A DNA stretch of 64,000 bases from Methylobacterium sp. E-005 (GTDB lineage Bacteria; Pseudomonadota; Alphaproteobacteria; Rhizobiales; Beijerinckiaceae): positions 33,114 through 97,113 of the forward strand of contig NZ_JAKSYG010000231.1 of assembly GCF_022829725.1 (NCBI RefSeq), in the 5' to 3' direction. Below, piece after piece: positions 9,213 to 18,693 of the stretch. A program made the position numbers and the translations under genes. Below the pieces are notes generated by a model, which worked only from the letters and a program-made list of their open reading frames with translations, had not been told where the DNA came from and did no database searches. Within the stretch, counting starts at the first letter, position 1. Each line of letters starts with the position of its first letter.

Positions 9213-9554
9213 TTGCCCCATTTCGAAGATTTCTACGCGGCCAAGCTGCGCGGCTCCCTCGGTGTGACGGACGCGGACTCGGTTCTCGACCTGCGCGGCG
9301 CGAACCGGGCGCGGGCCGAGGCCTCCCTGAAGGACATGCTGGAGCGCAGCCGCTTCGCCAAGGGCAAGACCGTGGCGATCCGCCTCGATCCGCCCCCGGA
9401 GGGCGGCGGCGAGACCCTGTTCCAGCCGGCGGGGCGCCTGCTCCTCGACGCGAAGCGCCGCGGCCTGATCGAGCGCCTGCAGACCCTGCCGGCCCAGGAC
9501 GGGCTCGGCTTCTACGTAGCGCTGTCCGGACGGGCCGAGCGCACGCCGATGTAG
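9213..9554 (+). CDS. conserved small protein, possibly Smr-like fold
   Basis: A 113-residue protein starts at TTG 9213 (MPHFEDFYAAK). It has VLDLRGANRARAEASLKDML followed by a GKTVAIRLDPPP strand and a GGGETLF segment. The LDLRG...A...L pattern followed by a beta strand and a Gly-rich turn recalls Smr domains, but the usual HGxG is absent, so the assignment is tentative. A rare start codon and no obvious Shine-Dalgarno sequence leave the N-terminus uncertain. Confidence 0.5.
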   Translation: MPHFEDFYAAKLRGSLGVTDADSVLDLRGANRARAEASLKDMLERSRFAKGKTVAIRLDPPPEGGGETLFQPAGRLLLDAKRRGLIERLQTLPAQDGLGFYVALSGRAERTPM

Positions 9555-9646
9555 GACGGCGCAGGTTCCTACGCCGGCAACGGATCGGGCACCTGCCGCG
9601 GGGCGTTGATCGGGTCCGCATCCGACGAGCACCCCCATATCCCGGC

Positions 9647-10498
9647 ATGAGCACCCTCCCCGGCGGCCGCAACACGATCGAGCGCGTCGCCCGCTTCGGC
9701 TACGGCGCCCGCGGCGTGGTCTACCTCGTGGTCGGCGGCCTCGCCCTGCTGGCGGCGCTCGGCCATGGCGGGCGGGCCGGCGACAGCAAGGACGCCCTGC
9801 GCGCCGTGCTGGCCGGACCCTTCGGCGCGGCGCTCGTCGGCCTGATTGCCCTGGGGCTCGCCGGCTTTGCGCTCTGGCGCCTCATCGAGGCCGTCACGGA
9901 TGCCGACCGGCGGGGCACCGGGATCAAGGGCTTGGCGGTGCGCGGCGCGCATCTGGTCAGTGCCGCCCTCTATTTTGGCCTCGCCGCCAGCGCCGCGTCG
10001 CTGAGCCTTGGGCTCGGCCTGAGCGGCGGCGACGGCATGCACGATGGCACCGCATGGCTGCTCGCCAAACCCTTCGGCCGCTGGCTCGTGGCGCTCGCCG
10101 GCCTCGCGGTGGTCGGCGGCGGCTTCGGCTTCCTGGGGAAGGCGTGGCGGGGCGACGTCACCGATCGGCTCGCCCTCGATGCCCAGGCCCGGGCGCGCTG
10201 GGCCGGACCGATCGGCCGCTTCGGCTATGCGGCACGGGGCTTGGCCTTCCTGATCATCGGCGGGTTCCTCGTCGCGGCGGCGTGGCACCAGCGCTCGTCC
10301 GACGCCAAGGGGCTGGGCGAGGCCTTCGCGCTGCTGCGCGCCCAGCCCTACGGCTCGGTCCTGCTTGGACTCGTGGCCGCGGGCCACGCCGCCTTCGGGG
10401 CGTTCGGGCTGATCCAGGCCCGCTACCGGCACATCGAGGCCCCGGACATCGACCGGGTCGACGATGCGGCCGGGGAAGCGGCCCGGGCGTTGACCTGA
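9647..10498 (+). CDS. DUF1206 domain integral membrane protein
   Basis: The 283-residue protein has about six hydrophobic segments arranged as repeated pairs. Each pair begins with an RFGYGARG or RFGYAARG motif (near residues 16 and 192) that marks DUF1206 repeats. No enzymatic motif is visible. The family is found in actinobacteria and alphaproteobacteria without a known role. It is followed 77 bp later by the polysaccharide gene, possibly on the same transcript. Confidence 0.75.
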   Translation: MSTLPGGRNTIERVARFGYGARGVVYLVVGGLALLAALGHGGRAGDSKDALRAVLAGPFGAALVGLIALGLAGFALWRLIEAVTDADRRGTGIKGLAVRGAHLVSAALYFGLAASAASLSLGLGLSGGDGMHDGTAWLLAKPFGRWLVALAGLAVVGGGFGFLGKAWRGDVTDRLALDAQARARWAGPIGRFGYAARGLAFLIIGGFLVAAAWHQRSSDAKGLGEAFALLRAQPYGSVLLGLVAAGHAAFGAFGLIQARYRHIEAPDIDRVDDAAGEAARALT

Positions 10499-10575
10499 CG
10501 CGGGTTCGGACGGCCCGTCGCGTTGACAGGACAGGTCCCGCGGCGGATACCCCGCGGCACCCCATTCGGCCCCCG

Positions 10576-12534
10576 ATGCAGCAGCGCCACTACAAGACCG
10601 CGGTGATGGTGGCCCACGACCTCGCGGCGACCGCCGCCGCCGTGGTGCTCACCTTCCTGTTCCGATTCCAGGGCGGGATGCTGGACGAGCGTCTGCACGC
10701 CCTGCCCCTGCTGCTGCCGCCGTTCCTGGCCTTCGCCGGACTCGTCTACGCGCGCTTCCGGCTCTACCGGACCAAGTGGCGCTTCGCTTCGCTGCAGGAT
10801 CTCGCCGGCATCGTCCGGGCGGCGAGCGTGCTGGCGCTCGCCCTGCTGGTGACCGACTGGGTCCTGGTCTCGGCCGACCTCTACGGCTTCTACTTCTTCG
10901 GCAAGATCGCGATCCTGCTCTACTGGGTCCTGCAGATCTTCTTCCTCGGCGGGGCGCGCCTCGCCTTCCGTTACCTTAAGGACACGCGGTCCCGGCAGTC
11001 GAGCGCCCGGGCCGCCACCGTGCCGACCCTGCTCCTCGGGCGCGGGGCCGATATCGACGTGCTGATCCGGGCGATCGAGGCGGGCTCGGTGAAGAAGCTC
11101 GCGCCCCGGGGCATCCTCTCACCGCGGGCGGACGAGCGCGGCCAGTTCATGCGCGGCGTCGCCGTGCTCGGCGGCTTCCCGGATCTGGAGCGGGTGGTGG
11201 CCGACCTCGCCGCCCGCGGCGAGCCGGTGCGGCGCCTCGTAGCGACGCCGAGCGCCCTCGTCCCGGAGGCGTCGCCCGACGACCTGATCGCCCGCGCCCG
11301 GCGGCTCGGCCTACCCCTCGCCCGGGTGGCCGGCCTCGGCGAGGGCGCCCAGGGCCCGGAACTGGCGCCGCTGGAGATCGAGGACCTGCTCCTGCGCCCG
11401 ACCGTGCCGATCGACCGGGTGCGCCTGGAGGCGTTCCTCACCGGCCGCCGGGTGGTGGTGACGGGGGGCGGCGGCTCGATCGGCTCCGAGATCTGCCTGC
11501 GCGCCGTGGCGTTCGGGGCCGCGGCGGTGCTGGTGCTCGACGCCTCGGAGCCGGCTTTGCACGGCATCCTCACGCACCCGGCGATCCTGGCCGCCGAAGC
11601 CACGGTGACGGGGGTTCTCGCCGACATCCGCGACCGGGAGCGGACGCATGCGGTCATCGTGGCGTTCCGGCCGGATTACGTGCTCCACGCCGCCGCCCTG
11701 AAGCAGGTGCCCTACCTGGAGCGGGACTGGCAGGAGGGCATCAAGACCAACGTGTTCGGCTCGATCAACGTCGCCGAAGCCGCGGTGGCGGCCGGCGCCC
11801 GGGCGCTCGTGATGATCTCCACCGACAAGGCGATCGAGCCGGTCTCGCAGCTCGGCGTCACCAAGCGCTTCGCCGAGATGGTCGCCCAGGCGCTGGACGC
11901 CGAGCAGTCGGTCCGGCCGGGTCACCCCACCCGGCTGATCGCCGTGCGGTTCGGCAACGTCCTGGGCTCGGCCGGCTCGGTGGTGCCGGTGTTCAAGGCA
12001 CAGATCGCCCGGGGCGGTCCGGTGACGGTGACCGATCCCGAGATGGTCCGCTACTTCATGACCGTCCGCGAGGCCTGCGACCTCGTCCTGACCGCCGCCT
12101 CCCACGCGGACGGCGAGGCCCGCACCGCGCCGGATTCGGAGCGCGCCGCGGTCTACGTCCTCAAGATGGGCCAGCCGGTGCGGATCGCCGACCTCGCCGA
12201 GCGGATGATCCGGCTCGCCGGCTTCGAGCCCGGCGCGGAGATCGAGATTGCGTTCACCGGCGCGCGGCCCGGCGAGCGGCTGAACGAGATCCTGTTCGCC
12301 CGGGACGAGCCGCGCGTGGCGCTTGCGGGGATCGACGGGGTGATGGCGGCGCGGCCGAACTTCGCCGACCGGGCGCGCCTCGACGCCTGGGTGGCGGAAC
12401 TGCGCGCCGCCGTGTCGGCCGGCGACCGGGTCGCCGCGGAGGCGGTGTTCGAGGCGGCGGTGCCGCATTTCCGCGAGCGCGCTGCGCAGCGGGTGGCGCG
12501 AAGCGCGCCGGCTGCCGCGATGAGCGCGGCGTAA
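10576..12534 (+). CDS. membrane NDP-sugar dehydratase/epimerase, CapD/WbpM/FlaA1 family
   Basis: The 652-residue protein has four N-terminal membrane segments, a CoA-binding-like Rossmann region, then an extended SDR domain with TGGGGSIGSE (about residues 296-305). The family converts UDP-GlcNAc to 4-keto-6-deoxy sugars for O-antigen, capsule or EPS. The active-site region reads STDKAIEPVSQLGVTKR. Lys430 of the YxxxK motif is kept, but the Tyr/Met position is Leu426. The start at ATG 10576 gives the typical MQQRHYKTAVMVAHD opening. It faces two convergent genes for lipid-linked sugar synthesis. Confidence 0.88.
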   Translation: MQQRHYKTAVMVAHDLAATAAAVVLTFLFRFQGGMLDERLHALPLLLPPFLAFAGLVYARFRLYRTKWRFASLQDLAGIVRAASVLALALLVTDWVLVSADLYGFYFFGKIAILLYWVLQIFFLGGARLAFRYLKDTRSRQSSARAATVPTLLLGRGADIDVLIRAIEAGSVKKLAPRGILSPRADERGQFMRGVAVLGGFPDLERVVADLAARGEPVRRLVATPSALVPEASPDDLIARARRLGLPLARVAGLGEGAQGPELAPLEIEDLLLRPTVPIDRVRLEAFLTGRRVVVTGGGGSIGSEICLRAVAFGAAAVLVLDASEPALHGILTHPAILAAEATVTGVLADIRDRERTHAVIVAFRPDYVLHAAALKQVPYLERDWQEGIKTNVFGSINVAEAAVAAGARALVMISTDKAIEPVSQLGVTKRFAEMVAQALDAEQSVRPGHPTRLIAVRFGNVLGSAGSVVPVFKAQIARGGPVTVTDPEMVRYFMTVREACDLVLTAASHADGEARTAPDSERAAVYVLKMGQPVRIADLAERMIRLAGFEPGAEIEIAFTGARPGERLNEILFARDEPRVALAGIDGVMAARPNFADRARLDAWVAELRAAVSAGDRVAAEAVFEAAVPHFRERAAQRVARSAPAAAMSAA

Positions 12535-12540
12535 CCGGGT

Positions 12541-12640
12541 TTCGAAAGGGATCGTCCCTTGTCTGGGGTCTAGGGCAAAGCCCTGGAAGGTTCGTCGGGC
12601 TCCGCCCGACACCCGCCAAAGGGATGATCCCTTTGGAATC
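12541..12640. repeat. hairpin-chain repeat, copy A
   Basis: A run of short palindromes: CGAAAGGGATCGTCCCTT, AGGGCAAAGCCCT, GTCGGGCTCCGCCCGAC and CCAAAGGGATGATCCCTTTGG. It lies between two convergent genes and is one of six related copies in the window. Orientation is the same as copies E and F. Confidence 0.85.
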
Positions 12641-12662
12641 CCGGAGTTGGGGTTCCGGATCC

Positions 12663-13583
12663 TCAGCCGCCCGCCTGCGCCAGCCGCGCCAGCCCGTCCC
12701 GGGTCGATCCGGCCGGCTGCCAACCCAGGGCCGCCAGACCGTCGGCCCGGGCCACCAGCCCCTCGGCGATGCGGGCGAACTGCGCGTCGCGGCCGGTCAT
12801 CCGGCAGGCCAGCTTGAGGAGGCCGGCCGGCACCGGGACGAGCCCCGGGCTGCGGCCGAGACCCGCGCGGAGCGCCGCAATCATCTCGGGCAGGCTGAGC
12901 GGATCGGGATCGGCCGCGATCAGCGCTGCCCGCACGGGATCCGGCGCCCGCAGCACCGTGTCGACGGCCCCCGACAGGCTCTCCAGGGAGATGAGCGAGC
13001 GCCGGGCCGCGAGGCCGCCGAGCGGCAGCCAGTAGGGGCTGCGGGCGAGGCGCAGGAGCGCGGCCATGTTGCCCTTCACCCCCGCGCCGTAGACCAGGAC
13101 CGGGCGCAGGGCGACCCAGTCGAGCCCGATCTCGGCGAGCGCCTGCTCGGCCTCCAGCTTGGAACGGCCGTAGGCGTCGGTGGGCGCGGCGGGATCGCCC
13201 TCCCCGACCACGCCCGACGCGCTCGGGCCCACCTGGGCACGGATCGAGGACAGGAACACGAACCGCCGCACCTTGGCGCGGGCAGCCGCCTCCGCGAGCT
13301 TGCGCGTCGCCTCGGTGTTGAGGGTGCGGTAATCGTCCTCCGGGGCGCCCGACATGGCATGCGCGAGGCCGGCCGAATGCACCACCGCGTCGACGCCGGC
13401 CAGCGCGGCGGCCATGTTGATCGGGCGCGTCAGGTCGCCCACCACCGCGCTCGCGGCACCTTCTGGAAGGGCTGTCGGGCGGCGCAGCAGCACCCGCACC
13501 CGGTAGCCGCGGGCGGTGAGGTCGGCGAGCAGGTGGCGGCCGATGAAGCCGGTCGCCCCGGTGAGCGCGATCAGTCCGGTCAC
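12663..13583 (-). CDS. NAD-dependent epimerase/dehydratase (extended SDR)
   Basis: The 306-residue protein starts at GTG 13583, overlapping the preceding glycosyltransferase stop as GTGA. The Rossmann motif TGATGFIG is at residues 7-14. The catalytic YxxxK is present as YGRSK, with an upstream SSI serine. It resembles the UDP-sugar 4-epimerases and 4-keto reductases that supply the substrate of the adjacent WecA-like enzyme. Specific sugar unknown. Translationally coupled second gene of a two-gene operon. Confidence 0.85.
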   Translation of the reverse strand: MTGLIALTGATGFIGRHLLADLTARGYRVRVLLRRPTALPEGAASAVVGDLTRPINMAAALAGVDAVVHSAGLAHAMSGAPEDDYRTLNTEATRKLAEAAARAKVRRFVFLSSIRAQVGPSASGVVGEGDPAAPTDAYGRSKLEAEQALAEIGLDWVALRPVLVYGAGVKGNMAALLRLARSPYWLPLGGLAARRSLISLESLSGAVDTVLRAPDPVRAALIAADPDPLSLPEMIAALRAGLGRSPGLVPVPAGLLKLACRMTGRDAQFARIAEGLVARADGLAALGWQPAGSTRDGLARLAQAGG

Positions 13584-14614
13584 GGGTGGGCGGCACCTTC
13601 GGTGGCCGGCGCCGGAGCGCGGGCGAAGCGGCGGAGCAGGGCCGCGACCAGGGCGAGCCCGGCCGCCAGCGCCGCGAGGGTGACCGGCCAGGACGGCCAA
13701 AACAAGGTCGCCGCAGCCAGCGCCGCGAGCCCGAGGTTGACCGCGAAGATGCGCCCCACCACGCCCGGGACGCCGAGGCCGTTCACGGTGGCCCGCTGGT
13801 AGAAGTGGCCCCGGTGCGCCTCCCAGATCCGCTCCCTCCGGCGGGCCCGGGCGGCGAGGGTGAGGCTGGCATCGGCGAGGTAGGTGAGCGGCAGCAGCAG
13901 GGCGGCCGCGAGGCCTCCCGTTAGGGCGAGGTGCCAGAGTAGCCACGCGGTGACGAGCCCGATCGGCAGCGCGCCGACATCCCCGAGGAAAAGCCTTGCG
14001 ACCGGCCGGTTGAACGGCGCGAAGCCCAGCACCGCGCCGAGCAGGCAGGCCGCCACCAGGGCCGGCAGCGGCGGCAGGAGCCCGGCGAGGCCGAACAGCA
14101 GCAGGGCGCCGGAGACCGGGACGATCTCGGCCACGATCATCCAGTCGAGCCCGTCCATGAAGTTCGTCAGGTTCACGAACCACAGGCCGGCCACGAGGGC
14201 GAGACCGCGTTCGAGCCAGACGGGGAGGCCGGGCAGCAGCCGTCCGTCCAGGTGCCCGACCAGCAGGCCGACCGCCACGGCCTGCGCGACGAGCCGAAGG
14301 CCGGCCGGCAGCGGGCGCACGTCGTCCACGGCCCCGAGGAGTGCCAGGGCGAGGGTGCAGCCCGCGAGCCAGATCCAGTCCGGCCGGCCGCCGATCTCGG
14401 GGGCTGCGATCAGCAGGCCCGAGATCGTCACCAGCGCCGTCACCACGGCGATCCCGCCGCCCTGCGGGGTCGGCACGCTGTGGCTGGAGCGGGCGTTCGG
14501 CCGCGCCAGGGCATAGCGCTGCAGCAGCGGGAACAGACGCAGGATCAGCCCCGCCGTGAGGGCGGCGGCGAGCGGGACGGCGAGGAGGAGAAGCGTGGGC
14601 AGGGCGGACGGCAT
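13580..14614 (-). CDS. undecaprenyl-phosphate sugar-phosphate transferase, WecA/MraY-like (glycosyltransferase family 4)
   Basis: The 344-residue polytopic membrane protein has about ten hydrophobic segments. Family motifs are in order: ARSSHSVPTPQGGG, the Mg2+-binding DDVRPL, NLTNFMDGLD, LFLGDVGAL and the cytoplasmic HRGHFYQRA loop. It would transfer a sugar-1-phosphate from a UDP-sugar to undecaprenyl phosphate, the first step of O-antigen or EPS repeat-unit assembly. It is coupled to the epimerase gene, which fits reduction of the precursor at the same locus. Confidence 0.9.
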   Translation of the reverse strand: MPSALPTLLLLAVPLAAALTAGLILRLFPLLQRYALARPNARSSHSVPTPQGGGIAVVTALVTISGLLIAAPEIGGRPDWIWLAGCTLALALLGAVDDVRPLPAGLRLVAQAVAVGLLVGHLDGRLLPGLPVWLERGLALVAGLWFVNLTNFMDGLDWMIVAEIVPVSGALLLFGLAGLLPPLPALVAACLLGAVLGFAPFNRPVARLFLGDVGALPIGLVTAWLLWHLALTGGLAAALLLPLTYLADASLTLAARARRRERIWEAHRGHFYQRATVNGLGVPGVVGRIFAVNLGLAALAAATLFWPSWPVTLAALAAGLALVAALLRRFARAPAPATEGAAHP

Positions 14615-14661
14615 GGCGCCGTCCTACGCGATCCCGGGCGCGATCGTGAGAGGGCGGCGCC

Positions 14662-16341
14662 TTACGCCGCCCGCACCGTCGCCAGGAATCGGCCGACCTC
14701 GACCGTGAGATGCTTCGATTGGCGCGACATCGCGGCAGCGGCCTCCAATGCCTGGGCGGCTGCCGTGCCGGTCTCCTCGGCGGCCTGAGCGAGGTCCGCG
14801 ATCGTACCCGTGACGGCGCCGGTGCCGGCTGCCGCCTGCGCGACGTTGCGGACGATCTCCTGGGTCGCGGCCCCCTGCTGCTCCACCGCCGCCGCGATGC
14901 TCGTCGCCACGCCGTCGATCTCGCGGATGCGCCGGCCGATCCCGTCGATCGCCTCCGTGGCGCGTCCCGTCGAGCTTTGAATCCGGCCGATCTGGCCCGT
15001 GATCTCCTCGGTCGCCTTGGCGGTCTGCTCGGCGAGCGCCTTGACCTCCGAGGCCACCACCGCGAAGCCGCGGCCGGCAGCGCCCGCGCGGGCGGCCTCG
15101 ATCGTGGCGTTGAGGGCCAGCAGGTTGGTCTGCGCCGCGATTCCGGAGATCAGCGCCACGACGTCGCTCACCGTCGCGGCCGCTGCGCTGAGATCCTGCA
15201 CCAGCGCCACCGTCTCGGTGGCCTCGGTCACGGCCGTCCGGGCGAGCTGCGCCGAGCCGCTGACCTGCCGGCCGATCTCCTCGACGGAGGAGCCCAGTTC
15301 CTCGGCCGCCGCCGCCACGGTGCTCACGTTGGCAGCCGCCTCATGCGCCGCGGAGGCGGCCGAACTCCACTGCCCGGAGGATTTCGCCGCGCTCGCCGTC
15401 AGGGACCGGGCCGTCGCCTCCAGTCCGGCGGCGGAGGTGGAGACGCCGCCGACGATCGTGCCGACCGTCTGCTCGAAGGCGTCGGCCATCGCCGCCGTCG
15501 TCGCGCGGCGCTCGCTGTCGATCTGGGCCTGGGCCGAGGCCGCCTCGAGGGTGCGGGTCCGGATCAGGCTATCGCGAAAAATTACGACGGCGCCGGCCAG
15601 CTGGCCGATCTCGTCGCCGCGTTGCTGCTCGGGAATCGCGCCCTCGGTATCGCCGCCGGCCAGACGCTGCGTCGCCCGCGTGATGGCCTTGAGGGGCCGG
15701 CTGACGCCGCGCATGACGAGCACGGTGGCGCCGGACGCGACCACGAGGGCGATGGCGGCCAGCGACAGCATCGACAGGTTGGCCCGCTCATAGCTCTCCT
15801 CGAGTTCGACGCCGCTCGCCTTGCTACCGGCGGCGTTCAGCTCCACCAGGCGGTCCCAATCCGTCAGGACGTCGTTGATCCGGTCCGACATCGTCGCGTT
15901 GAAGTGGTGCAGCCCCCCGGGACCGTCTCCCGCTGTAACCATCGCCATGGCGCGGGCCTGCTCCCCATCGTAGGTCGCCATGTGCCGGCGCAGGCTGGCG
16001 AAGCTGTCGCGCTCGGGCTGGGTGAGCGGCAGGGCTTCGAGGCGGGCATAGTTCTCGGCGAGTTGCTGCCCACGCTTGGCGATCTTGGCCTTCACGGCGG
16101 TCCGGAGTTCATCCGTGTCGGCCGTGATCAGACGGCCGCCATTGACCCGCAATTGCATCACGAGGATGCCGATCCGCCCCAGCGTATCCGTCGCCGGCAG
16201 GCGGACGTCCCGCATCCCCGCCGCGGTGGTGTTGACGCTGCGCAATTCCGCCAGCGCCAGGACGTAGGTGGCAACGATGAGGAGGACCAGGGCGGCCAAG
16301 CTGAGGCCGAGCTTGGTCGCGATCGTGATGCTGGAGCGCAT
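14662..16341 (-). CDS. methyl-accepting chemotaxis protein (periplasmic helical sensor)
   Basis: The 559-residue chemoreceptor starts MRSSITIATKLGLSL at 16341. It has a membrane segment at about 13-32, a roughly 150-residue alpha-helical periplasmic sensor, a second membrane segment near 195-212, a HAMP domain (GVSRPLKAI) and the cytoplasmic signalling hairpin with LLALNATIEAARAG and GFAVVASEVK. It ends without a CheR-docking pentapeptide. No che genes are near, so it feeds a remote array. Confidence 0.92.
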   Translation of the reverse strand: MRSSITIATKLGLSLAALVLLIVATYVLALAELRSVNTTAAGMRDVRLPATDTLGRIGILVMQLRVNGGRLITADTDELRTAVKAKIAKRGQQLAENYARLEALPLTQPERDSFASLRRHMATYDGEQARAMAMVTAGDGPGGLHHFNATMSDRINDVLTDWDRLVELNAAGSKASGVELEESYERANLSMLSLAAIALVVASGATVLVMRGVSRPLKAITRATQRLAGGDTEGAIPEQQRGDEIGQLAGAVVIFRDSLIRTRTLEAASAQAQIDSERRATTAAMADAFEQTVGTIVGGVSTSAAGLEATARSLTASAAKSSGQWSSAASAAHEAAANVSTVAAAAEELGSSVEEIGRQVSGSAQLARTAVTEATETVALVQDLSAAAATVSDVVALISGIAAQTNLLALNATIEAARAGAAGRGFAVVASEVKALAEQTAKATEEITGQIGRIQSSTGRATEAIDGIGRRIREIDGVATSIAAAVEQQGAATQEIVRNVAQAAAGTGAVTGTIADLAQAAEETGTAAAQALEAAAAMSRQSKHLTVEVGRFLATVRAA

Positions 16342-16632
16342 GGCGTCGGTGTCTCTATTCAGGGTAGAAATTCGAATTTTATTGCATAGATCTATCGTCG
16401 CATAACACAGCTTTAACGGGGCGTGGACTCTGTGTTTCCCCACGTCTTCCAAGATCATGTTTCATTGGATGCGATGATAAAAATCAACGATCGCAGATAG
16501 GGCAAGTCGCAGATTTTGGCGACGACGTCCGACGAGCCTCCGTCATTGTCGGGAAGTAAAAATTTCTCTGTTCATCGATGTCCGGCGCAGCCCGGGTCCG
16601 GCAGGCCGCGATTGCGGGGCGGGCCCGCCGCG

Positions 16633-18693
16633 TCACGCGGCCCGGATGTCGCGCAGGAACGCGTCGACCTCCCGATTGACAATCTGCGACTGTGCGGCGA
16701 GGTTCTTCGCCGCCGCGAGCACCTGATCCGCCGCCGCATTAGCCTCGGTCGAGACGGTGAGCACGTCGGCGGCGTGATCCGTCACCGTCAGCGTACCCTG
16801 GGCCGCCTCGCCCGCGTTGCGGGAGATGTCGCCGGTCGCGCCGGTCTGGGCCCGCACCGCCTCGACGATGGTGCCGCTGATCGTCGACATGAAGGTCACG
16901 ATGCGGTTTATCGCCTGCAGCGCCGCCGTGGTTTCCTCCGTCGCCGACCGGATGCCGGCGATCTGCTGGTCGACCTCCTCCGTGGCGCGGCGTGTCTGAT
17001 CGGCCAGGGCTTTGATCTCGGTGGCGACCACGGCGAAGCCCCGGCCCGCCGCGCCGGCGCGGGAGGCTTCGATCGTGGCGTTCAGCGCCAGGAGGTTGGT
17101 CTGGGAAGCGATCGACGCGATCGTGGTCGCGGCGGCGCCGATCTGATCGGTGGCGGAGCGCAGATTCTCCATGATGCGGCTGCTGGCTTCGGCTTCGCGC
17201 GCGGCATCGGCCGCCACCGAGCTGGATTGGTCGACCTGGCGCTCGACCTCCGCGAGGGAGCCGACCATCTCTTCCGCGGCCGCGGCCACGGACTGCACGT
17301 TGACCGCCGTCTCTCCGGCGGCACTCTGTGCCGAGGCGGCTCGGCTGCGGGTCATGTCGGCGAGGCGGCCCATCGTGCGCGCCGTGCCGTCGAGGGTGGA
17401 CGCCGCCGCCGTGACCACATCCAGCGACCCGGTGACGGCGCGCTGGAAGGCCGCCACCAGGGCGTCGATCCGCTCGACGCGCTCCCGCCGCGCCTCGTGT
17501 TCGGCGCGCTGGGCCGCCTCGAGCTCGGACCGGACGATCGCGTTCTGGCGGAAGACATCGACGGCCTGGGCCATGGCGCCGATCTCGTCCCGACGCGTGA
17601 GGTAGGGAACTGTCGCTCCGACCGCACCCTCGGCGAGATCGCGCATGTACCGGGTCATCACGATGGTCGGATGCACGAAGGCGCGCGAGCCGAGCCAGAC
17701 CAAGCCGAGGAGTCCCAGGAGGATGGCAGCACCGACGAGGGTCATCGCGTTCCGCGCCTCCGTTGCGCCCCTCAGCGCGACAGCGCGCGGCACCGTCATG
17801 ATCATGGACCAGCGCTCGGTCACGCCCGGGAACGCGATCGGTGCCGCGGCCACGAACTCGGCGTCCCCCTCAGGCCCGGGGCCGATCCGGACCTCGGCCC
17901 CGTCCCCGCCCCCGCGCTCGACCCTCCCCAGGAGATCCACGAAGGCGGGCTCGGTCACGGGCTTGCCGAGGCGCGCAGGGTCCGGATGGGACACCCAGAC
18001 GCCCTTGGCGGCGATCATGACCCGCCCCACGCCGAAGGGCGACAGGCTGGCACAGAACGCCTTGGCGGCGGCGAGCGACATGTCGATCCCGGCCATGCCG
18101 ATCGCCGTGCCCGCACGGTTCCTGATCACCCCGACCGCGGTGGTCATCAGCACCGTCTTGCCGTCGACGACGTAATCGTAGGGATCGACGAGGACCCGCC
18201 TGTTCTCGCGGAGCGGCGTGTCGTACCAGCGTTCGGCACCCGCTTCCTTCGTCAGGGGAAGCGGCTCGAACCCGGGCTCCTGCTCGCCCCGCGAGAATGC
18301 GTAGACGGCAAAGCGCCCGGCTTCGGCATCCCGGCCGTCGAGCGCGTCGGGCTCCATGCCCACCGACAGGCCGACGAAGTCCGGGTTGGCGCGAATCACG
18401 CTGCCCATGACTCCGCGAATCCCGTCGCGGTCGATCGGCTTGCCGGCCGCGATCAGCCCCGACAGGCCCTGCGCCACGGTCGCCGAGACGTCGACCGCCT
18501 GGCCGATCTCGCGCGACACGGTCTGGGTGTATTCGGCCAAGAGCGCGCGGACCTGACCGTCGGCGGATCGCTCGCCGGCGGCCGTCATGAACGCCGAGCC
18601 GGACAGCGTCACGGCGGCGAGCGCGCCGACACCCAGCGCGCCGGCGCCCAGCAACAGACGCCACCGCAGGCTGACGAACTTGAGCAGCGCCAT
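16633..18693 (-). CDS. methyl-accepting chemotaxis protein with dCache-type sensor
   Basis: The 686-residue receptor has a membrane segment at about 12-30, a large periplasmic double-Cache-like domain with RWYDTPLR and a second membrane segment near residue 315. HAMP follows, then the signalling domain with LLALNATIEASRAG. Cache sensors bind small organic ligands such as amino or carboxylic acids; the ligand here is not deducible. It is transcribed in the same direction as the preceding receptor gene with 291 bp between, so the two are probably separate transcripts. Confidence 0.92.
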   Translation of the reverse strand: MALLKFVSLRWRLLLGAGALGVGALAAVTLSGSAFMTAAGERSADGQVRALLAEYTQTVSREIGQAVDVSATVAQGLSGLIAAGKPIDRDGIRGVMGSVIRANPDFVGLSVGMEPDALDGRDAEAGRFAVYAFSRGEQEPGFEPLPLTKEAGAERWYDTPLRENRRVLVDPYDYVVDGKTVLMTTAVGVIRNRAGTAIGMAGIDMSLAAAKAFCASLSPFGVGRVMIAAKGVWVSHPDPARLGKPVTEPAFVDLLGRVERGGGDGAEVRIGPGPEGDAEFVAAAPIAFPGVTERWSMIMTVPRAVALRGATEARNAMTLVGAAILLGLLGLVWLGSRAFVHPTIVMTRYMRDLAEGAVGATVPYLTRRDEIGAMAQAVDVFRQNAIVRSELEAAQRAEHEARRERVERIDALVAAFQRAVTGSLDVVTAAASTLDGTARTMGRLADMTRSRAASAQSAAGETAVNVQSVAAAAEEMVGSLAEVERQVDQSSSVAADAAREAEASSRIMENLRSATDQIGAAATTIASIASQTNLLALNATIEASRAGAAGRGFAVVATEIKALADQTRRATEEVDQQIAGIRSATEETTAALQAINRIVTFMSTISGTIVEAVRAQTGATGDISRNAGEAAQGTLTVTDHAADVLTVSTEANAAADQVLAAAKNLAAQSQIVNREVDAFLRDIRAA

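Noticed and set aside
12541..12640. CRISPR array or phage attachment site at the hairpin-chain repeats
   Set aside because: Repeats are palindrome clusters without regular spacers, and there are no cas, integrase or tRNA genes nearby.
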